This document shows, piece by piece, positions 1 to 13,380 of a stretch of 64,000 nt of DNA. The position numbers were made by a program, and so were the translations under genes. The notes under the pieces were generated by a model, which saw nothing but the letters and a program-made list of their open reading frames with translations, did no database searches and was not told the origin of the DNA. This DNA comes from Argentina anserina. Lineage: Eukaryota > Streptophyta > Magnoliopsida > Rosales > Rosaceae. The stretch's first letter is position 1, and the number at the start of each line of letters is the position of its first letter. Where the stretch lies: the NCBI RefSeq assembly GCF_933775445.1, contig NW_026089444.1, forward strand, positions 62,001 to 126,000, in the 5' to 3' direction.

Positions 1-1218
1 ATGAAAAGATACACAATTGGAATAGTAAAGATACGCAAACGATGTAAAGATACACAATTGGAATAGTAAAGATACGCAAACGATGTAAAGATACTCAGTT
101 TGAAAGAAACACACTCCCACACTTGCAAAACTCTCAAATACAATAGAAACTCGCATCAGAAGCCTTACAGAAAGATACTTAAACGAGAAATGAAAAGATA
201 CAAAATTGGAATAGTAAAGATACGCAAACGATGTAAAGATACTCAGTTTGAAAGAAACACACTCCCACACTTGCAAAACTCTCAAATTCAATAGAAACTC
301 GCATCAGAAAGCCTTACAGAAAGATACTCAAACGAGAAATGAGAAGATACACAATTGGAATAGTAAAGATACGCAAACGATGTAAAGATACACAATTGGA
401 ATAGTAAAGATACGCAAACGATGTAAAGATACTCAGTTTGAAAGAAACACACTCCCACACTTGCAAAACTCTCAAATTCAATAGAAACTCGCATCAGAAA
501 GCCTTACAGAAAGACACTGAAACGAGAAATGAAAAGATACACAATTGGAATAGTAAAGATACGCAAACGATGTAAAGATACACAATTGGAATAGTAAAGA
601 TACGCAAACGATGTAAAGATACTCAGTTTGAAAGAAACACACTCCCACACTTGCAAAACTCTCAAATACAATAGAAACTCGCATCAGAAGCCTTACAGAA
701 AGTTACTCAAACGAGAAATGAAAAGATACACAATTCGAATAGTAAAGATACGCAAACGATGTAAAGATAGTCAGTTTGAAAGAAACACACTCCCACACTT
801 GCAAAACTCTCAAATTCAATAGAAACTCGCATCAGAAAGGCTTACAGAAAGATACTCAAACGTGAAATGAAAAGATACACAATTGGAATAGTAAAGATAC
901 GCAAACGATGTAAAGATACTCAGTTTGAAAGAAACACACTCCCACACTTGCAAAACTCTCAAATTCAATAGATACTCGCATCAGAAAGGCTTACAGAAAG
1001 ACACTGAAACGAGAAATGAAAAGATACACAATTGGAATAGTAAAGATACGCAAACGATGTAAAGATACACAATTGGAATAGTAAAGATACGCAAACGATG
1101 TAAAGATACTCAGTTTGAAAGAAACACACTCCCACACTTGCAAAACTCTCAAATTCAATAGAAACTCGCATCAGAAAGGCTTACAGAAAGACACTGAAAC
1201 GAGAAATGAAAAGAAAAA
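1..1218. repeat. Satellite array, left fragment
   Basis: Head-to-tail copies of the window's satellite monomer, mostly types A and B (one or two 41-bp units). It is cut on the left by the window edge and on the right by the LTR at 1219. Bases 1 to about 915 match 6025 to about 6940 (offset 6024) almost base for base, including the rarer variants GAAATGAGAAG, ACAATTCGAATAG and AAACGTGAAATG. The match ends where the distal copy has one more 41-bp unit. The last monomer is broken after GAAATGAAAAG, and its continuation resumes at 3250. No gene is visible. Confidence 0.95.
1213..1218. repeat. Degenerate left target-site copy of LTR 1
   Basis: The bases before the LTR read GAAAAA. The uninterrupted satellite at this point reads GATAC, which is what follows the LTR at 3250-3254. 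The left copy would need two substitutions and one extra A, so this is a weak duplication call. Confidence 0.4.
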
Positions 1219-2299
1219 TGATAGAGCGTTCTGTTAGAACGTCTATAAAATACCCTGTAAAACATCATCGTTAGTATAGAATAAGCAGGGATCGTTCAGT
1301 CCGGGGAATCAAAAGGGCCTCAACACTTATCATGTTATTGGGAGATTTGAGTTGGATTCTAAAACTACAACTTAAAATAAATCCTAAATTACTTATATAC
1401 AATTGATCAACCATTCATCACATAAACAAAACACGAATTTCACTCAAAAAACATGTATGACACGCATAGAACAACATATAGGCAGCGGCTTATTTTGATT
1501 ATTTCTAAGTCCATTTCAATTCCAATTCTAATTAGAATCCGAAGCGGTTCATCTAATCGTTAAGACTTCTTAGTTATTTAGAATCAACGAAGCGTTCAAT
1601 CCTAAACATATGCTAACAAGAGTTCAACATAACGAAGCGTTCTAGTTAAACAACAAAGTAGCACATAAGCACATTAAGTCGAATTGGAAACATGTTACAC
1701 AAGCATGGCGTCACTCATCTTGATTAAGCATGCAAATTCCTAGAACTATCACAGCCCTATATAAGTATCCATAATTGAAACACGAAGCGCATATTCAATC
1801 AAAGAACACTTTGGTGAATTAAATCGCAACCCTAGGAGAACCATGGCCTTGGCTTCCTCAAGCATTGATTTAGATGTACAAGTTCAAGGAACTAATTGAA
1901 ATAAAACCTAAAAACAATTCGGAAACCTACTGCCCATAATCATCTAACACGTCAAACATACATATTTCAATGAATTCATACAATCAAAACATAAAACCAA
2001 AGAAGTCTGAATTTATGTTCTTCATATATAAAACCGAAAATCACATCCAAGAATTCATACAATGAAATCGAAAATTGCAGAAAACCAAAAGAAAAATTAC
2101 AAGACATGGATGAATCACACTTTAGAAACCTTCTAGGATTCGGCAAGAATGGATTCGGATTTGGATGAGGAGGAAGATGAGCACGGTTTTGTGGTGATGG
2201 ATGAAGATTTTGTGGCTTGAATTTTCTGGATGTGTTTGGGCAGCAATTCGGCTGTGTTTGTGGAAGAATGGAGATGCATTTTCTGAAGGGAGGCCGAGC

Positions 2300-2307
2300 T
2301 ATATATA
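2300..2307 (-). promoter_or_regulatory. Candidate LTR TATA box
   Basis: TATATATA lies in a GC-richer setting (CCGAGC on one side, GAGGAAGC on the other) and is conserved at 31078-31085 in the other copy. The box is palindromic, so it does not fix the strand. The minus strand is preferred because a leader-like CA-rich stretch and the longer remaining part of the LTR (R/U5 candidate) lie downstream in that direction. The start site itself cannot be seen. Confidence 0.45.
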
Positions 2308-2359
2308 GAGGAAGCAAGGGAGAGGCTGCTAGGGTTTCGGGCTGCTTGGTCCATCAATA

Positions 2360-2669
2360 CACGGCTGTGATCTCTCCTCAATGAATGCATCGAATGGCTC
2401 TCCTTGTTTTCCTTGTAGAACAAGCTCTTATCTCCTTGATTCTCTCATGGGCTGCACGGCATGGGCTCCTTTTTAGTTGCTGAATTGATAAGGCACGGCT
2501 GAATACCTCTTCCCCTTGTATAACTCTTCTATACACGGCATGACTCCTTATCCTTGGCTGATTTGAATAGGCACGGCTGATCTCTATTTTCTCTCAAGAG
2601 TCATGCACGGCATGGACTCCTATCTCCTCTCCAATTCGTGCCTTATCTTCATCTCCCACCTTGCACGGC
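2360..2669. repeat. CACGGC motif cluster in LTR 1
   Basis: Seven copies of CACGGC (2360, 2455, 2494, 2534, 2572, 2606, 2664), mostly as GCACGGCTGA or ACACGGCATG, spaced about 35-95 bp and separated by TCTCC/TCCTT-rich sequence. This is the least conserved block between the two LTR copies. The matching region of copy 2 keeps only a few intact motifs and has several altered forms. It may be a degenerate tandem repeat or a set of promoter-proximal elements. Confidence 0.6.
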
Positions 2670-3766
2670 TGAATCATTTAATTACCTTGCAATTATCTCT
2701 TAAATCTGAAAATAAGAAAAGAAAACATAAGTAAGAGATAATCCATTCGAAAATCATGTCCTAATCTAGACATTAGTTGTCTTAAAAAGACACATGTAAT
2801 AGATGAGCTCGACTAGATTAGGAAAGTTTCTAATTTGCAAAAAGGAAACTTACTAGAATAAGTAAGTTACTAGAACAAGGAAGTTCATTTAGGAAAGTTT
2901 CGTAATAAGAGTTTGAGTTCAAGTAGGACTTTCCAGAATGGTACGTTTCCTAGTCTAACAAGGATTCCTAATGCAAACATGACTCTCAAGATATCGCCAA
3001 TGCGACCAAAACATAGAAAGATGAAGACTCCTAATTCAACTAGGTTTCCTAGTCCTATAAGGATTCCTACTCAAACTAGGACTCTAGACCAATTCTTCGT
3101 TTTAAACTCGTTTAAGCACAAAAACACATCCATAACCATCCAAGACTCCTATTGTGACTCAATGACTCGATATTACAACAATAAGGGTTAAGCAAAGTAC
3201 AAATGGAGGTAAAAACATATTAAGAACGTAGCACAAAGTGCTCCTATCAGATACACAATTGGAATAGTAAAGATACGCAAACGATGTAAAGATACACAAT
3301 TGGAATAGTAAAGATACGCAAACGATGTAAAGATACTCAGTTTGAAAGAAACACACTCCCACACTTGCAAAACTCTCAAATACAATAGAAACTCGCATCA
3401 GAAGCCTTACAGAAAGATACTTAAACGAGAAATGAAAAGATACACAATTGGAATAGTAAAGATACGCAAACGATGTAAAGATACACAGTTGGAATAGTAA
3501 AGATACGCAAACGATGTAAAGATACTCAGTTTGAAAGAAACACACTCCCACACTTGCAAAACTCTCAAATTCAATAGAAACTCGCATCAGAAAGGCTTAC
3601 AGAAAGACACTGAAACGAGAAATGAAAAGATACACAATTGGAATAGTAAAGATACGCAAACGATGTAAAGATACACAATTGGAATAGTAAAGATACGCAA
3701 ACGATGTAAAGATACTCAGTTTGAAAGAAACACACTCCCACACTTGCAAAACTCTTAAATTCAATA

Positions 3767-4042
3767 GAAACCGGCATCAGAAAGCCTTACAGAAAGATAC
3801 TCAAACGAGAAATGAAAAGATACACAATTGGAATAGTAAAGATACGCAAACGATGTAAAGATACACAATTGGAATAGTAAAGATACGCGAACGATGTAAA
3901 GATACACAATTGGAATAGTAAAGATACGCAAACGAGAAATGAAAAGATACACAATTGGAATATTAAAGATACGCAAACGATGTAAAGATACTCAGTTTGA
4001 AAGAAACACACTCCCACACTTGCAAAACTCTCAAATACAATA
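3767..4042. repeat. 276-bp expanded monomer
   Basis: This monomer has three 41-bp units plus an extra 45 bp (a 23-bp GATACGCAAACGAGAAATGAAAA piece read as 14+9 bases, then a 22-bp module). The duplicated piece joins a 19-bp-type module start (GATACGCAAACGA) to the tail of the 23-bp module (GAAATGAAAA). The exchange therefore ran through the shared AAACGA. It also carries ATTAAAG and CGCGAACG variants. The same 276-bp length occurs at 16115-16390 and 26610-26885, but with a different junction. Confidence 0.85.
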
Positions 4043-4620
4043 GAAACTCGCATCAGAAGCCTTACAGAAAGATACTTAAACGAGAAATGAAAAGATACAC
4101 AATTGGAATAGTAAAGATACGCAAACGATGTAAAGATACACAATTGGAATAGTAAAGATACGCAAACGATGTAAAGATACTCAGTTTGAAAGAAACACAC
4201 TCCCACACTTGCAAAACTATCAAATTCAATAGAAACTCGCATCAGAAAGGCTTACAGAAAGACACTGAAACGAGAAATGAAAAGATACACAATTGGAATA
4301 GTAAAGATACGCAAACGATGTAAAGATACACAATTGGAATAGTAAAGATACGCAAACGATATAAAGATACTCAGTTTGAAAGAAACACACTCCCACACTT
4401 GCAAAACTCTCAAATACAATAGAAACTCGCATCAGAAGCCTTACAGAAAGGTACTTAAACGAGAAATGAAAAGATACACAATTGGAATAGTAAAGATACG
4501 CAAACGATGTAAAGATACACAATTGGAATAGTAAAGATACGCAAACGATGTAAAGATACTCAGTTTGAAAGAAACACACTCCCACACTTGCAAAACTCTC
4601 AAATTCAATAGAAACTGGCA

Positions 4621-5630
4621 TCAGAAAGCCTTACAGAAAGATACTCAAACGAGAAATGAAAAGATACACAATTAGAATAGTAAAGATACGCAAACGATGT
4701 AAAGATACACAATTGGAATAGTAAAGATACGCGAACGATGTAAAGATACACAATTGGAATAGTAAAGATACGCAAGCGATGTAAAGATACTCAGTTTGAA
4801 AGAAACACACTCCCACACTTACAAAACTCTCAAATTCAATAGAAACTCGCATCAGAAAGGCTTACAGAAAGACACTGAAACGAGAAATGAAAAGATACAC
4901 AATTGGAATAGTAAAGATACGCAAACGATGTAAAGATACACAATTGGAATAGTAAAGATACGCAAACGATGTAAAGATACTCAGTTTGAAAGAAACACAC
5001 TCCCACACTTGCAAAACTCTCAAATACAATAGAAACTCGCATCAGAAGCCTTACAGAAAGATACTCAAACGAGAAATGAAAAGATACAAAATTGGAATAG
5101 TAAAGATACGCAAACGATGTAAAGATACTCAGTTTGAAAGAAACACACTCCCACACTTGCAAAACTCTCAAATTCAATAGAAACTCGCATCAGAAAGCCT
5201 TACAGAAAGATACTCAAACGAGAAATGAAAAGATACACAATTAGAATAGTAAAGATACGCAAACGATGTAAAGATACACAATTGGAATAGTAAAGATACG
5301 CGAACGATGTAAAGATACACAATTGGAATAGTAAAGATACGCAAGCGATGTAAAGATACTCAGTTTGAAAGAAACACACTCCCACACTTACAAAACTCTC
5401 AAATTCAATAGAAACTCGCATCAGAAAGGCTTACAGAAAGACACTGAAACGAGAAATGAAAAGATACACAATTGGAATAGTAAAGATACGCAAACGATGT
5501 AAAGATACACAATTGGAATAGTAAAGATACGCAAACGATGTAAAGATACTCAGTTTGAAAGAAACACACTCCCACACTTGCAAAACTCTCAAATACAATA
5601 GAAACTCGCATCAGAAGCCTTACAGAAAGA
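4621..5630. repeat. 569-bp tandem duplication
   Basis: The C-type monomer starting near 4621 (marked by ACAATTAGAATAG, CGCGAACG, CGCAAGCG and CACTTACAAAAC) and its downstream B monomer are repeated 569 bp later, from about 5190. Similarity ends where a following monomer is type A in one copy and type B in the other. Confidence 0.8.
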
Positions 5631-6311
5631 TACTTAAACGAGAAATGAAAAGATACACAATTGGAATAGTAAAGATACGCAAACGATGTAAAGATACACA
5701 ATTGGAATAGTAAAGATACGCAAACGATGTAAAGATACTCAGTTTGAAAGAAACACACTCCCACACTTGCAAAACTCTCAAATTCAATAGAAACTCGCAT
5801 CAGAAAGGCTTACAGAAAGACACTGAAACGAGAAATGAAAAGATACACAATTGGAATAGTAAAGATACGCAAACGATGTAAAGATACACAATTGGAATAG
5901 TAAAGATACGCAAACGATGTAAAGATACTCAGTTTGAAAGAAACACACTCCCACACTTGCAAAACTCTCAAATTCAATAGAAACTCGCATTAGAAAGTCT
6001 TACAGAAAGACACTGAAACGAGAAATGAAAAGATACACAATTGGAATAGTAAAGATACGCAAACGATGTAAAGATACACAATTGGAATAGTAAAGATACG
6101 CAAACGATGTAAAGATACTCAGTTTGAAAGAAACACACTCCCACACTTGCAAAACTCTCAAATACAATAGAAACTCGCATCAGAAGCCTTACAGAAAGAT
6201 ACTCAAACGAGAAATGAAAAGATACAAAATTGGAATAGTAAAGATACGCAAACGATGTAAAGATACTCAGTTTGAAAGAAACACACTCCCACACTTGCAA
6301 AACTCTCAAAT

Positions 6312-7816
6312 TCAATAGAAACTCGCATCAGAAAGCCTTACAGAAAGATACTCAAACGAGAAATGAGAAGATACACAATTGGAATAGTAAAGATACGCAA
6401 ACGATGTAAAGATACACAATTGGAATAGTAAAGATACGCAAACGATGTAAAGATACTCAGTTTGAAAGAAACACACTCCCACACTTGCAAAACTCTCAAA
6501 TTCAATAGAAACTCGCATCAGAAAGCCTTACAGAAAGACACTGAAACGAGAAATGAAAAGATACACAATTGGAATAGTAAAGATACGCAAACGATGTAAA
6601 GATACACAATTGGAATAGTAAAGATACGCAAACGATGTAAAGATACTCAGTTTGAAAGAAACACACTCCCACACTTGCAAAACTCTCAAATACAATAGAA
6701 ACTCGCATCAGAAGCCTTACAGAAAGATACTCAAACGAGAAATGAAAAGATACACAATTCGAATAGTAAAGATACGCAAACGATGTAAAGATAGTCAGTT
6801 TGAAAGAAACACACTCCCACACTTGCAAAACTCTCAAATTCAATAGAAACTCGCATCAGAAAGCCTTACAGAAAGATACTCAAACGTGAAATGAAAAGAT
6901 ACACAATTGGAATAGTAAAGATACGCAAACGATGTAAAGATACACAATTGGAATAGTAAAGATACGCAAACGATGTAAAGATACTCAGTTTGAAAGAAAC
7001 ACACTCCCACACTTGCAAAACTCTCAAATACAATAGAAACTCGCATCAGAAGCCTTACAGAAAGATACTCAAACGAGAAATGAAAAGATACAAAATTGGA
7101 ATAGTAAAGATACGCAAACGATGTAAAGATACTCAGTTTGAAAGAAACACACTCCCACACTTGCAAAACTCTCAAATTCAATAGAAACTCGCATCAGAAA
7201 GCCTTACAGAAAGATACTCAAACGAGAAATGAGAAGATACACAATTGGAATAGTAAAGATACGCAAACAATGTAAAGATACACAATTGGAATAGTAAAGA
7301 TACGCAAACGATGTAAAGATACTCAGTTTGAAAGAAACACACTCCCACACTTGCAAAACTCTCAAATTCAATAGAAACTCGCATCAGAAAGCCTTACAGA
7401 AAGATACTCAAACGAGAAATGAGAAGATACACAATTGGAATAGTAAAGATACGCAAACGATGTAAAGATACACAATTGGAATAGTAAAGATACGGAAACG
7501 ATGTAAAGATACTCAGTTTGAAAGAAACACACTCCCACACTTGCAAAACTCTCAAATACAATAGAAACTCGCATAAGAAGCCTTACAGAAAGATACTCAA
7601 ACGAGAAATGAAAAGATACACAATTCGAATAGTAAAGATACGCAAACGATGTAAAGATAGTCAGTTTGAAAGAAACACACTCCCACACTTGCAAAACTCT
7701 CAAATTCAATAGAAACTCGCATCAGAAAGCCTTACAGAAAGATACTCAAACGTGAAATGAAAAGATACACAATTGGAATAGTAAAGATACGCAAACGATG
7801 TAAAGATACTCAGTTT
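6312..7816. repeat. 866-bp offset duplication
   Basis: Bases 6312 to about 6950 recur at 7178 to about 7816. Both copies carry the GAAATGAGAAG, ACAATTCGAATAG and AAAGATAGTCAG variants, and both end in a monomer with AAACGTGAAATG. The two copies differ by one 41-bp unit in that last monomer. Confidence 0.8.
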
Positions 7817-7852
7817 GAAAGAAACACACTCCCACACTTGCAAAACTCTCAA

Positions 7853-7896
7853 ATTCAACAGAAACTCGGATCAGATAGCCGTTCGGAAAGATACTC
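7853..7896. repeat. Divergent monomer-head variant (GATAGCCGTTCGGAAAG)
   Basis: The normal head reads CAGAAAGCCTTACAGAAAG. Here it reads CAGATAGCCGTTCGGAAAG after AACAGAAACTCGGAT. The same multi-base haplotype recurs at about 9293-9330 and 18946-18983. It is too complex to have arisen independently, so it marks copies of a common ancestral segment. Confidence 0.85.
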
Positions 7897-8547
7897 AAAC
7901 GAGAAATGAAAAGATACAAAATTGGAATAGTAAAGATACGCAAACGATGTAAAGATACTCAGTTTGAAAGAAACACACTCCCACACTTGCAAAACTCTCA
8001 AATTCAATAGAAACTCGCATCAGAAAGCCTTACAGAAAGATACTCAAACGAGAAATGAAAAGATACACAATTGGAATAGTAAAGATACGCAAACGATGTA
8101 AAGATACTCAGTTTGAAAGAAACACACTCCCACACTTGCAAAACTCTCAAATACAATAGAAACTCGCATCAGAAGCCTTACAGAAACATACTTAAACGAG
8201 AAATGAAAAGATACACAATTGGAATAGTAAAGATACGCAAACGATGTAAAGATACACAATTGGAATAGTAAAGATACGCAAACGATGTAAAGATACTCAG
8301 TTTGAAAGAAACACACTCCCACACTTGCAAAACTCTCAAATTCAATAGAAACTGGCATCAGAAAGCCTTACAGAAAGATACTCAAACGAGAAATGAAAAG
8401 ATACACAATTGGAATAGTAAAGATACGCAAACGATGTAAAGATACACAATTGGAATAGTAAAGATACGCAAACGATGTAAAGATACTCAGTTTGAAAGAA
8501 ACACACTCCGTCACTTGCAAAACTCTCAAATTCAATAGAAACTCGCA

Positions 8548-10058
8548 TCAGAAAGCCTTACAGAAAGACACTGAAACGAGAAATGAAAAAATACACAATT
8601 GGAATAGTAAAGATACGCAAACAATGTAAAGATACACAATTGGAATAGTAAAGATACGAAAACGATGTAAAGATACACAATTGGAATAGTAAAGATACGC
8701 AAACGATGTAAAGATACTCAGTTTGAAAGAAACACACTCCCACACTTGCAAAACTCTCAAATTCAATAGAAACTCGCATGAGAAAGTCTTACAGAAAGAC
8801 ACTGAAACGAGAAATGAAAAGATACACAATTGGAATAGTAAAGATACGCAAACGATGTAAAGATACACAATTGGAATAGTAAAGATACGAAAACGATGTA
8901 AAGATACACAATTGGAATAGTAAAGATACGCAAACGATGTAAAGATACTCAGTTTGAAAGAAACACACTCCCACACTTGCAAAACTCTCAAATACAATAG
9001 AAACTCGCATCAGAAGCCTTACAGAAAGATACTCAAACGAGAAATGAAAAGATACACAATTCGAATAGTAAAGATACGCAAACGATGTAAAGATAGTCAG
9101 TTTGAAAGAAACACACTCCCACACTTGCAAAACTCTCAAATTCAATAGAAACTCGCATCAGAAAGCCTTACAGAAAGATACTCAAACGTGAAATGAAAAG
9201 ATACACAATTGGAATAGTAAAGATACGCAAACGATGTAAAGATACTCAGTTTGAAAGAAACACACTCCCACACTTGCAAAACTCTCAAATTCAACAGAAA
9301 CTCGGATCAGATAGCCGTTCGGAAAGATACTCAAACGAGAAATGAAAAGATACACAATTGGAATAGTAAAGATACGCAAACGATGTAAAGATACTCAGTT
9401 TGAAAGAAACACACTCCCACACTTGCAAAACTCTCAAATTCAATAGAAACTCGCATCAGAAAGCCTTACAGAAAGACACTGAAACCAGAAATGAAAAAAT
9501 ACACAATTGGAATAGTAAAGATACGCAAACAATGTAAAGATACACAATTGGAATAGTAAAGATACGAAAACGATGTAAAGATACACAATTGGAATAGTAA
9601 AGATACGCAAACGATGTAAAGATACTCAGTTTGAAAGAAACACACTCCCACACTTGCAAAACTCTCAAATTCAATAGAAACTCGCATGAGAAAGTCTTAC
9701 AGAAAGACACTGAAACGAGAAATGAAAAGATACAGAATTGGAATAGTAAAGATACGCAAACGATGTAAAGATACACAATTGGAATAGTAAAGATACGAAA
9801 ACGATGTAAAGATACACAATTGGAATAGTAAAGATACGCAAACGATGTAAAGATACTCAGTTTGAAAGAAACACACTCCCACACTTGCAAAACTCTCAAA
9901 TACAATAGAAACCCGCATCAGAAGCCTTACAGAAAGATACTCAAACGAGAAATGAAAAGATACACAATTGGAATAGTAAAGATACGCAAACGATGTAAAG
10001 ATACTCAGTTTGAAAGAAACACACTCCCACACTTGCAAAACTCTCAAATACAATAGAA
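8548..10058. repeat. 908-bp offset duplication
   Basis: Bases 8548 to about 9150 recur at 9456 to about 10058. Both have two consecutive C-type monomers with GATACGAAAACG in the middle unit and AAAAAATACAC near the start. Copy 2 has single-base changes such as GAAACCAGAAATG and ACAGAATTGG. The segment also matches the region from about 18253 (offset 9653). Confidence 0.82.
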
Positions 10059-11716
10059 ACTCGCATCAGAAGCCTTACAGAAAGATACTTAAACGAGAAA
10101 TGAAAAGATACACAATTGGAATAGTAAAGATACGCAAACGATGTAAAGATACACAATTGGAATAGTAAAGATACGCAAACGATGTAAAGATACTCAGTTT
10201 GAAAGAAACACACTCCCACACTTACAAAACTCTCAAATACAATAGAAATTCGCATCAGAAGCCTTACAGAAAGATACTCAAACGAGAAATGAAAAGATAC
10301 ACAATTGGAATAGTAAAGATACGCAAACGATGTAAAGATACACAATTGGAATAGTAAAGATACGCAAACGATGTAAAGATACTCAGTTTGAAAGAAACAC
10401 ACTCCCACACTTGCAAAACTCTCAAATTCAATATCAGAAAGCCTTACAGAAAGATACTCAAACGAGAAATGAAAAGATACAAAATTGGAATAGTAAAGAT
10501 ACGCAAACGATGTAAAGATACTCAGTTTGAAAGAAACACACTCCCACACTTGCAAAACTCTCAAATTCAATAGAAACTCGCATCAGAAAGCCTTACAGAA
10601 AGATACTCAAACGAGAAATGAAAAGATACACAATTGGAATAGTAAAGATACGCAAACGATGTAGAGATACACAATTGGAATAGTAAAGATACGCAAACGA
10701 TGTAAAGATATTCAGTTTGAAAGAAACACACTCCCACACTTGCAAAACTCTCAAATTCAATAGAAACTCGCATCAGAAATCCTTACAGAAAGACACTGAA
10801 ACGAGAAATGAAAAGATACACAATTGGAATAGTAAAGATACGCAAACGATGTAAAGATACACAATTGGAATAGTAAAGATACGAAAACGATGTAAAGATA
10901 CACAATTGGAATAGTAAAGATACGCAAACGATGTAAAGATTCTCAGTTTGAAAGAAACACACTCCCACACTTGCAAAACTCTCAAATTCAATAGAAACTC
11001 GCATCAGAAAGCCTTACAGAAAGATACTCAAACGAGAAATGAAAAGATACAAAATTGGAATAGTAAAGATACGCAAACGATGTAAAGATACTCAGTTTGA
11101 AAGAAACACACTCCCACACTTGCAAAACTCTCAAATTCAATAGAAACTCGCATCAGAAAGCCTTACAGAAAGATACTCAAACGAGAAATGAAAAGATACA
11201 CAATTGGAATATTAAAGATAAGCAAACGATGTAAAGAGACACAATTGGAATAGTAAAGATACGCAAACGATGTAAAGATATTCAGTTTGAAAGAAACACA
11301 CTCCCACACTTGCAAAACTCTCAAATTCAATAGAAACTCGCATCAGAAATCCTTACAGAAAGACACTGAAACGAGAAATGAAAAGATACACAATTGGAAT
11401 AGTAAAGATACGCAAACGATGTAAAGATACACAATTGGAATAGTAAAGATACGAAAACGATATAAAGATACACAATTGGAATAGTAAAGATACGCAAACG
11501 ATGTAAAGATACTCAGTTTGAAAGAAACACACTCCCACACTTGCAAAACTCTCAAATACAATAGAAACCCGCATCAGAAGCCTTACAGAAAGATACTCAA
11601 ACGAGAAATGAAAAGATACACAATTGGAATAGTAAAGATACGCAAACGATGTAAAGATACTCAGTTTGAAAGAAACACACTCCCACACTTGCAAAACTCT
11701 CAAATACAATAGAAAC
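9862..11716. repeat. Long-range duplicate, offset 9463 bp (proximal copy)
   Basis: About 1.85 kb that matches 19325-21179 at a constant offset. Shared private variants include the 10-bp deletion at 10433, ATATTCAG, GATTCTCAG, the ATTAAAGATAAGC and GAGACACAATT pair, and GATACGAAAACGATATAAAG. The constant offset and linked variants show one block copy, not convergent homogenisation. From about 11597 to 12657 a further match continues to 23327-24387 at offset 11730. Confidence 0.85.
10428..10438. repeat. 10-bp deletion marker across monomer junction
   Basis: The usual CAATAGAAACTCGCATCAG is reduced to CAATATCAG, a loss of GAAACTCGCA. The same deletion occurs at about 19896 and 22161, exactly at the offsets expected from the 9463- and 2265-bp duplications. 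It therefore tracks their common ancestry. Confidence 0.88.
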
Positions 11717-13380
11717 TCGCATCAGAAGCCATACAGAAAGATACTTAAACGAGAAATGAAAAGATACACAATTGGAATAGTAAAGATACGCAAACGATGT
11801 AAATATACACAATTGGAATAGTAAAGATACGCAAACGATGTAAAGATACTCAGTTTGAAAGAAACACACTCCCACACTTACAAAACTCTCAAATACAATA
11901 GAAACTCGCATCAGAAGCCTTACAGAAAGATACTCAAACGAGAAATGAAAAGATACACAATTGGAATAGTAAAGATACGCAAACGATGTAAAGATACACA
12001 ATTGGAATAGTAAAGATACGCAAACGATGTAAAGATACTCAGTTTGAAAGAAACACACTCCCACACTTGCAAAACTCTCAAATTCAATAGAAACTCGCAT
12101 CAGAAAGCCTTACAGAAAGATACTCAAACGAGAAATGAAAACATACAAAATTGGAATAGTAAAGATACGCAAACGATGTAAAGATACTCAGTTTGAAAGA
12201 AACACACTCCCACACTTGCAAAACTCTCAAATTCAATAGAAACTCGCATCAGAAAGCCTTACAGAAAGATACTCAAACGAGAAATGAAAAGATACACAAT
12301 AGGAATAGTAAAGATACGCAAACGATGTAAAGATACACAATTGGAATAGTAAAGATACGCAAACGATGTAAAGATATTCAGTTTGAAAGAAACACACTCC
12401 CACACTTGCAAAACTCTCAAATTCAATAGAAACTCGCATCAGAAATCCTTACAGAAAGACAATGAAACGAGAAATGAAAAGATACACAATTGGAATAGTA
12501 AAGATACGCAAACGATGTAAAGATACACAATTGGAATAGTAAAGAAATGAAAACGATGTAAAGATACACAATTGGAATAGTAAAGATACGCAAACGATGT
12601 AAAGATACTCAGTTTGAAAGAAACACACTCCCACACTTGCAAAACTCTCAAATACAATAGAAACTCGCATCAGAAGCCTTACAGAAAGATACTTAAACGA
12701 GAAATGAAAAGATACACAATTGGAATAGTAAAGATACGCAAACGATGTAAATATACACAATTGGAATAGTAAAGATACGCAAACGATGTAAAGATACTCA
12801 GTTTGAAAGAAACACACTCCCACACTTACAAAACTCTCAAATACAATAGAAACTCGCATCAGAAGCCTTACAGAAAGATACTCAAACGAGAAATGAAAAG
12901 ATACACAATTGGAATAGTAAAGATACGCAAACGATGTAAAGATACACAATTGGAATAGTAAAGATACGCAAACGATGTAAAGATACTCAGTTTGAAAGAA
13001 ACAGACTCCCACACTTGCAAAACTCTCAAATTCAATAGAAACTCGCATCAGAAAGCCTTACAGAAAGAAACTCAAACGAGAAATGAAAAGATACACAATT
13101 GGAATAGTAAAGATACGCAAACGATGTAAAGATACTCAGTTTGAAAGAAACACACTCCCACACTTGCAAAACTCTCAAATTCAATAGAAACTGGCATCAG
13201 AAAGCCTTATAGAAAGATACTCAAACGAGAAATGAAAAGATACACAATTGGAATAGTAAAGATACGCAAACGATGTAAAGATACACAATTGGAATAGTAA
13301 AGATACGCAAACGATGTAAAGATACTCAGTTTGAAAGAAACACACTCCCACACTTGCAAAACTCTCAAATACAATAGAAA

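Larger units (their letters stand above)
1219..3249 (-). mobile_element. Solo LTR of a retrotransposon, copy 1
   Basis: A 2031-bp non-satellite insertion starting TGATAGAGCG and ending GTGCTCCTATCA. The ends form the inverted hexamer TGATAG/CTATCA, with the TG...CA termini typical of LTRs. A second family member of the same length lies at 30002-32032. No internal domain, primer-binding site, polypurine tract or second LTR adjoins it, and satellite resumes directly on both sides, so it reads as a solo LTR. The flanks are not a clean duplication: GAAAAA on the left against GATAC on the right, where intact satellite reads GAAAAGATAC. The left target copy therefore seems mutated. The minus orientation is an inference from the TATA box and from the leader-like sequence downstream of it on that strand. 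The ~2 kb length would fit Ty3/gypsy groups with long LTRs, but the family cannot be assigned from an LTR alone. Confidence 0.87.

Noticed and set aside
1976..2423. Overlapping minus-strand frames of 96-113 codons in LTR 1, and an 89-codon one at 30755-31024 in LTR 2
   Set aside because: The frames differ between the two copies because of indels, and the peptides are Ser/Pro/Lys-rich without a recognisable domain. They are more likely part of an untranslated leader or U5.
2913..3191. A 92-codon + strand frame in LTR 1, also open at the same length in LTR 2 (31696-31974)
   Set aside because: Conservation of the surrounding DNA explains it. The peptide is low-complexity, matches no retroelement domain I know, and lies within an LTR. 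It is worth only a synonymous/non-synonymous test across many copies.
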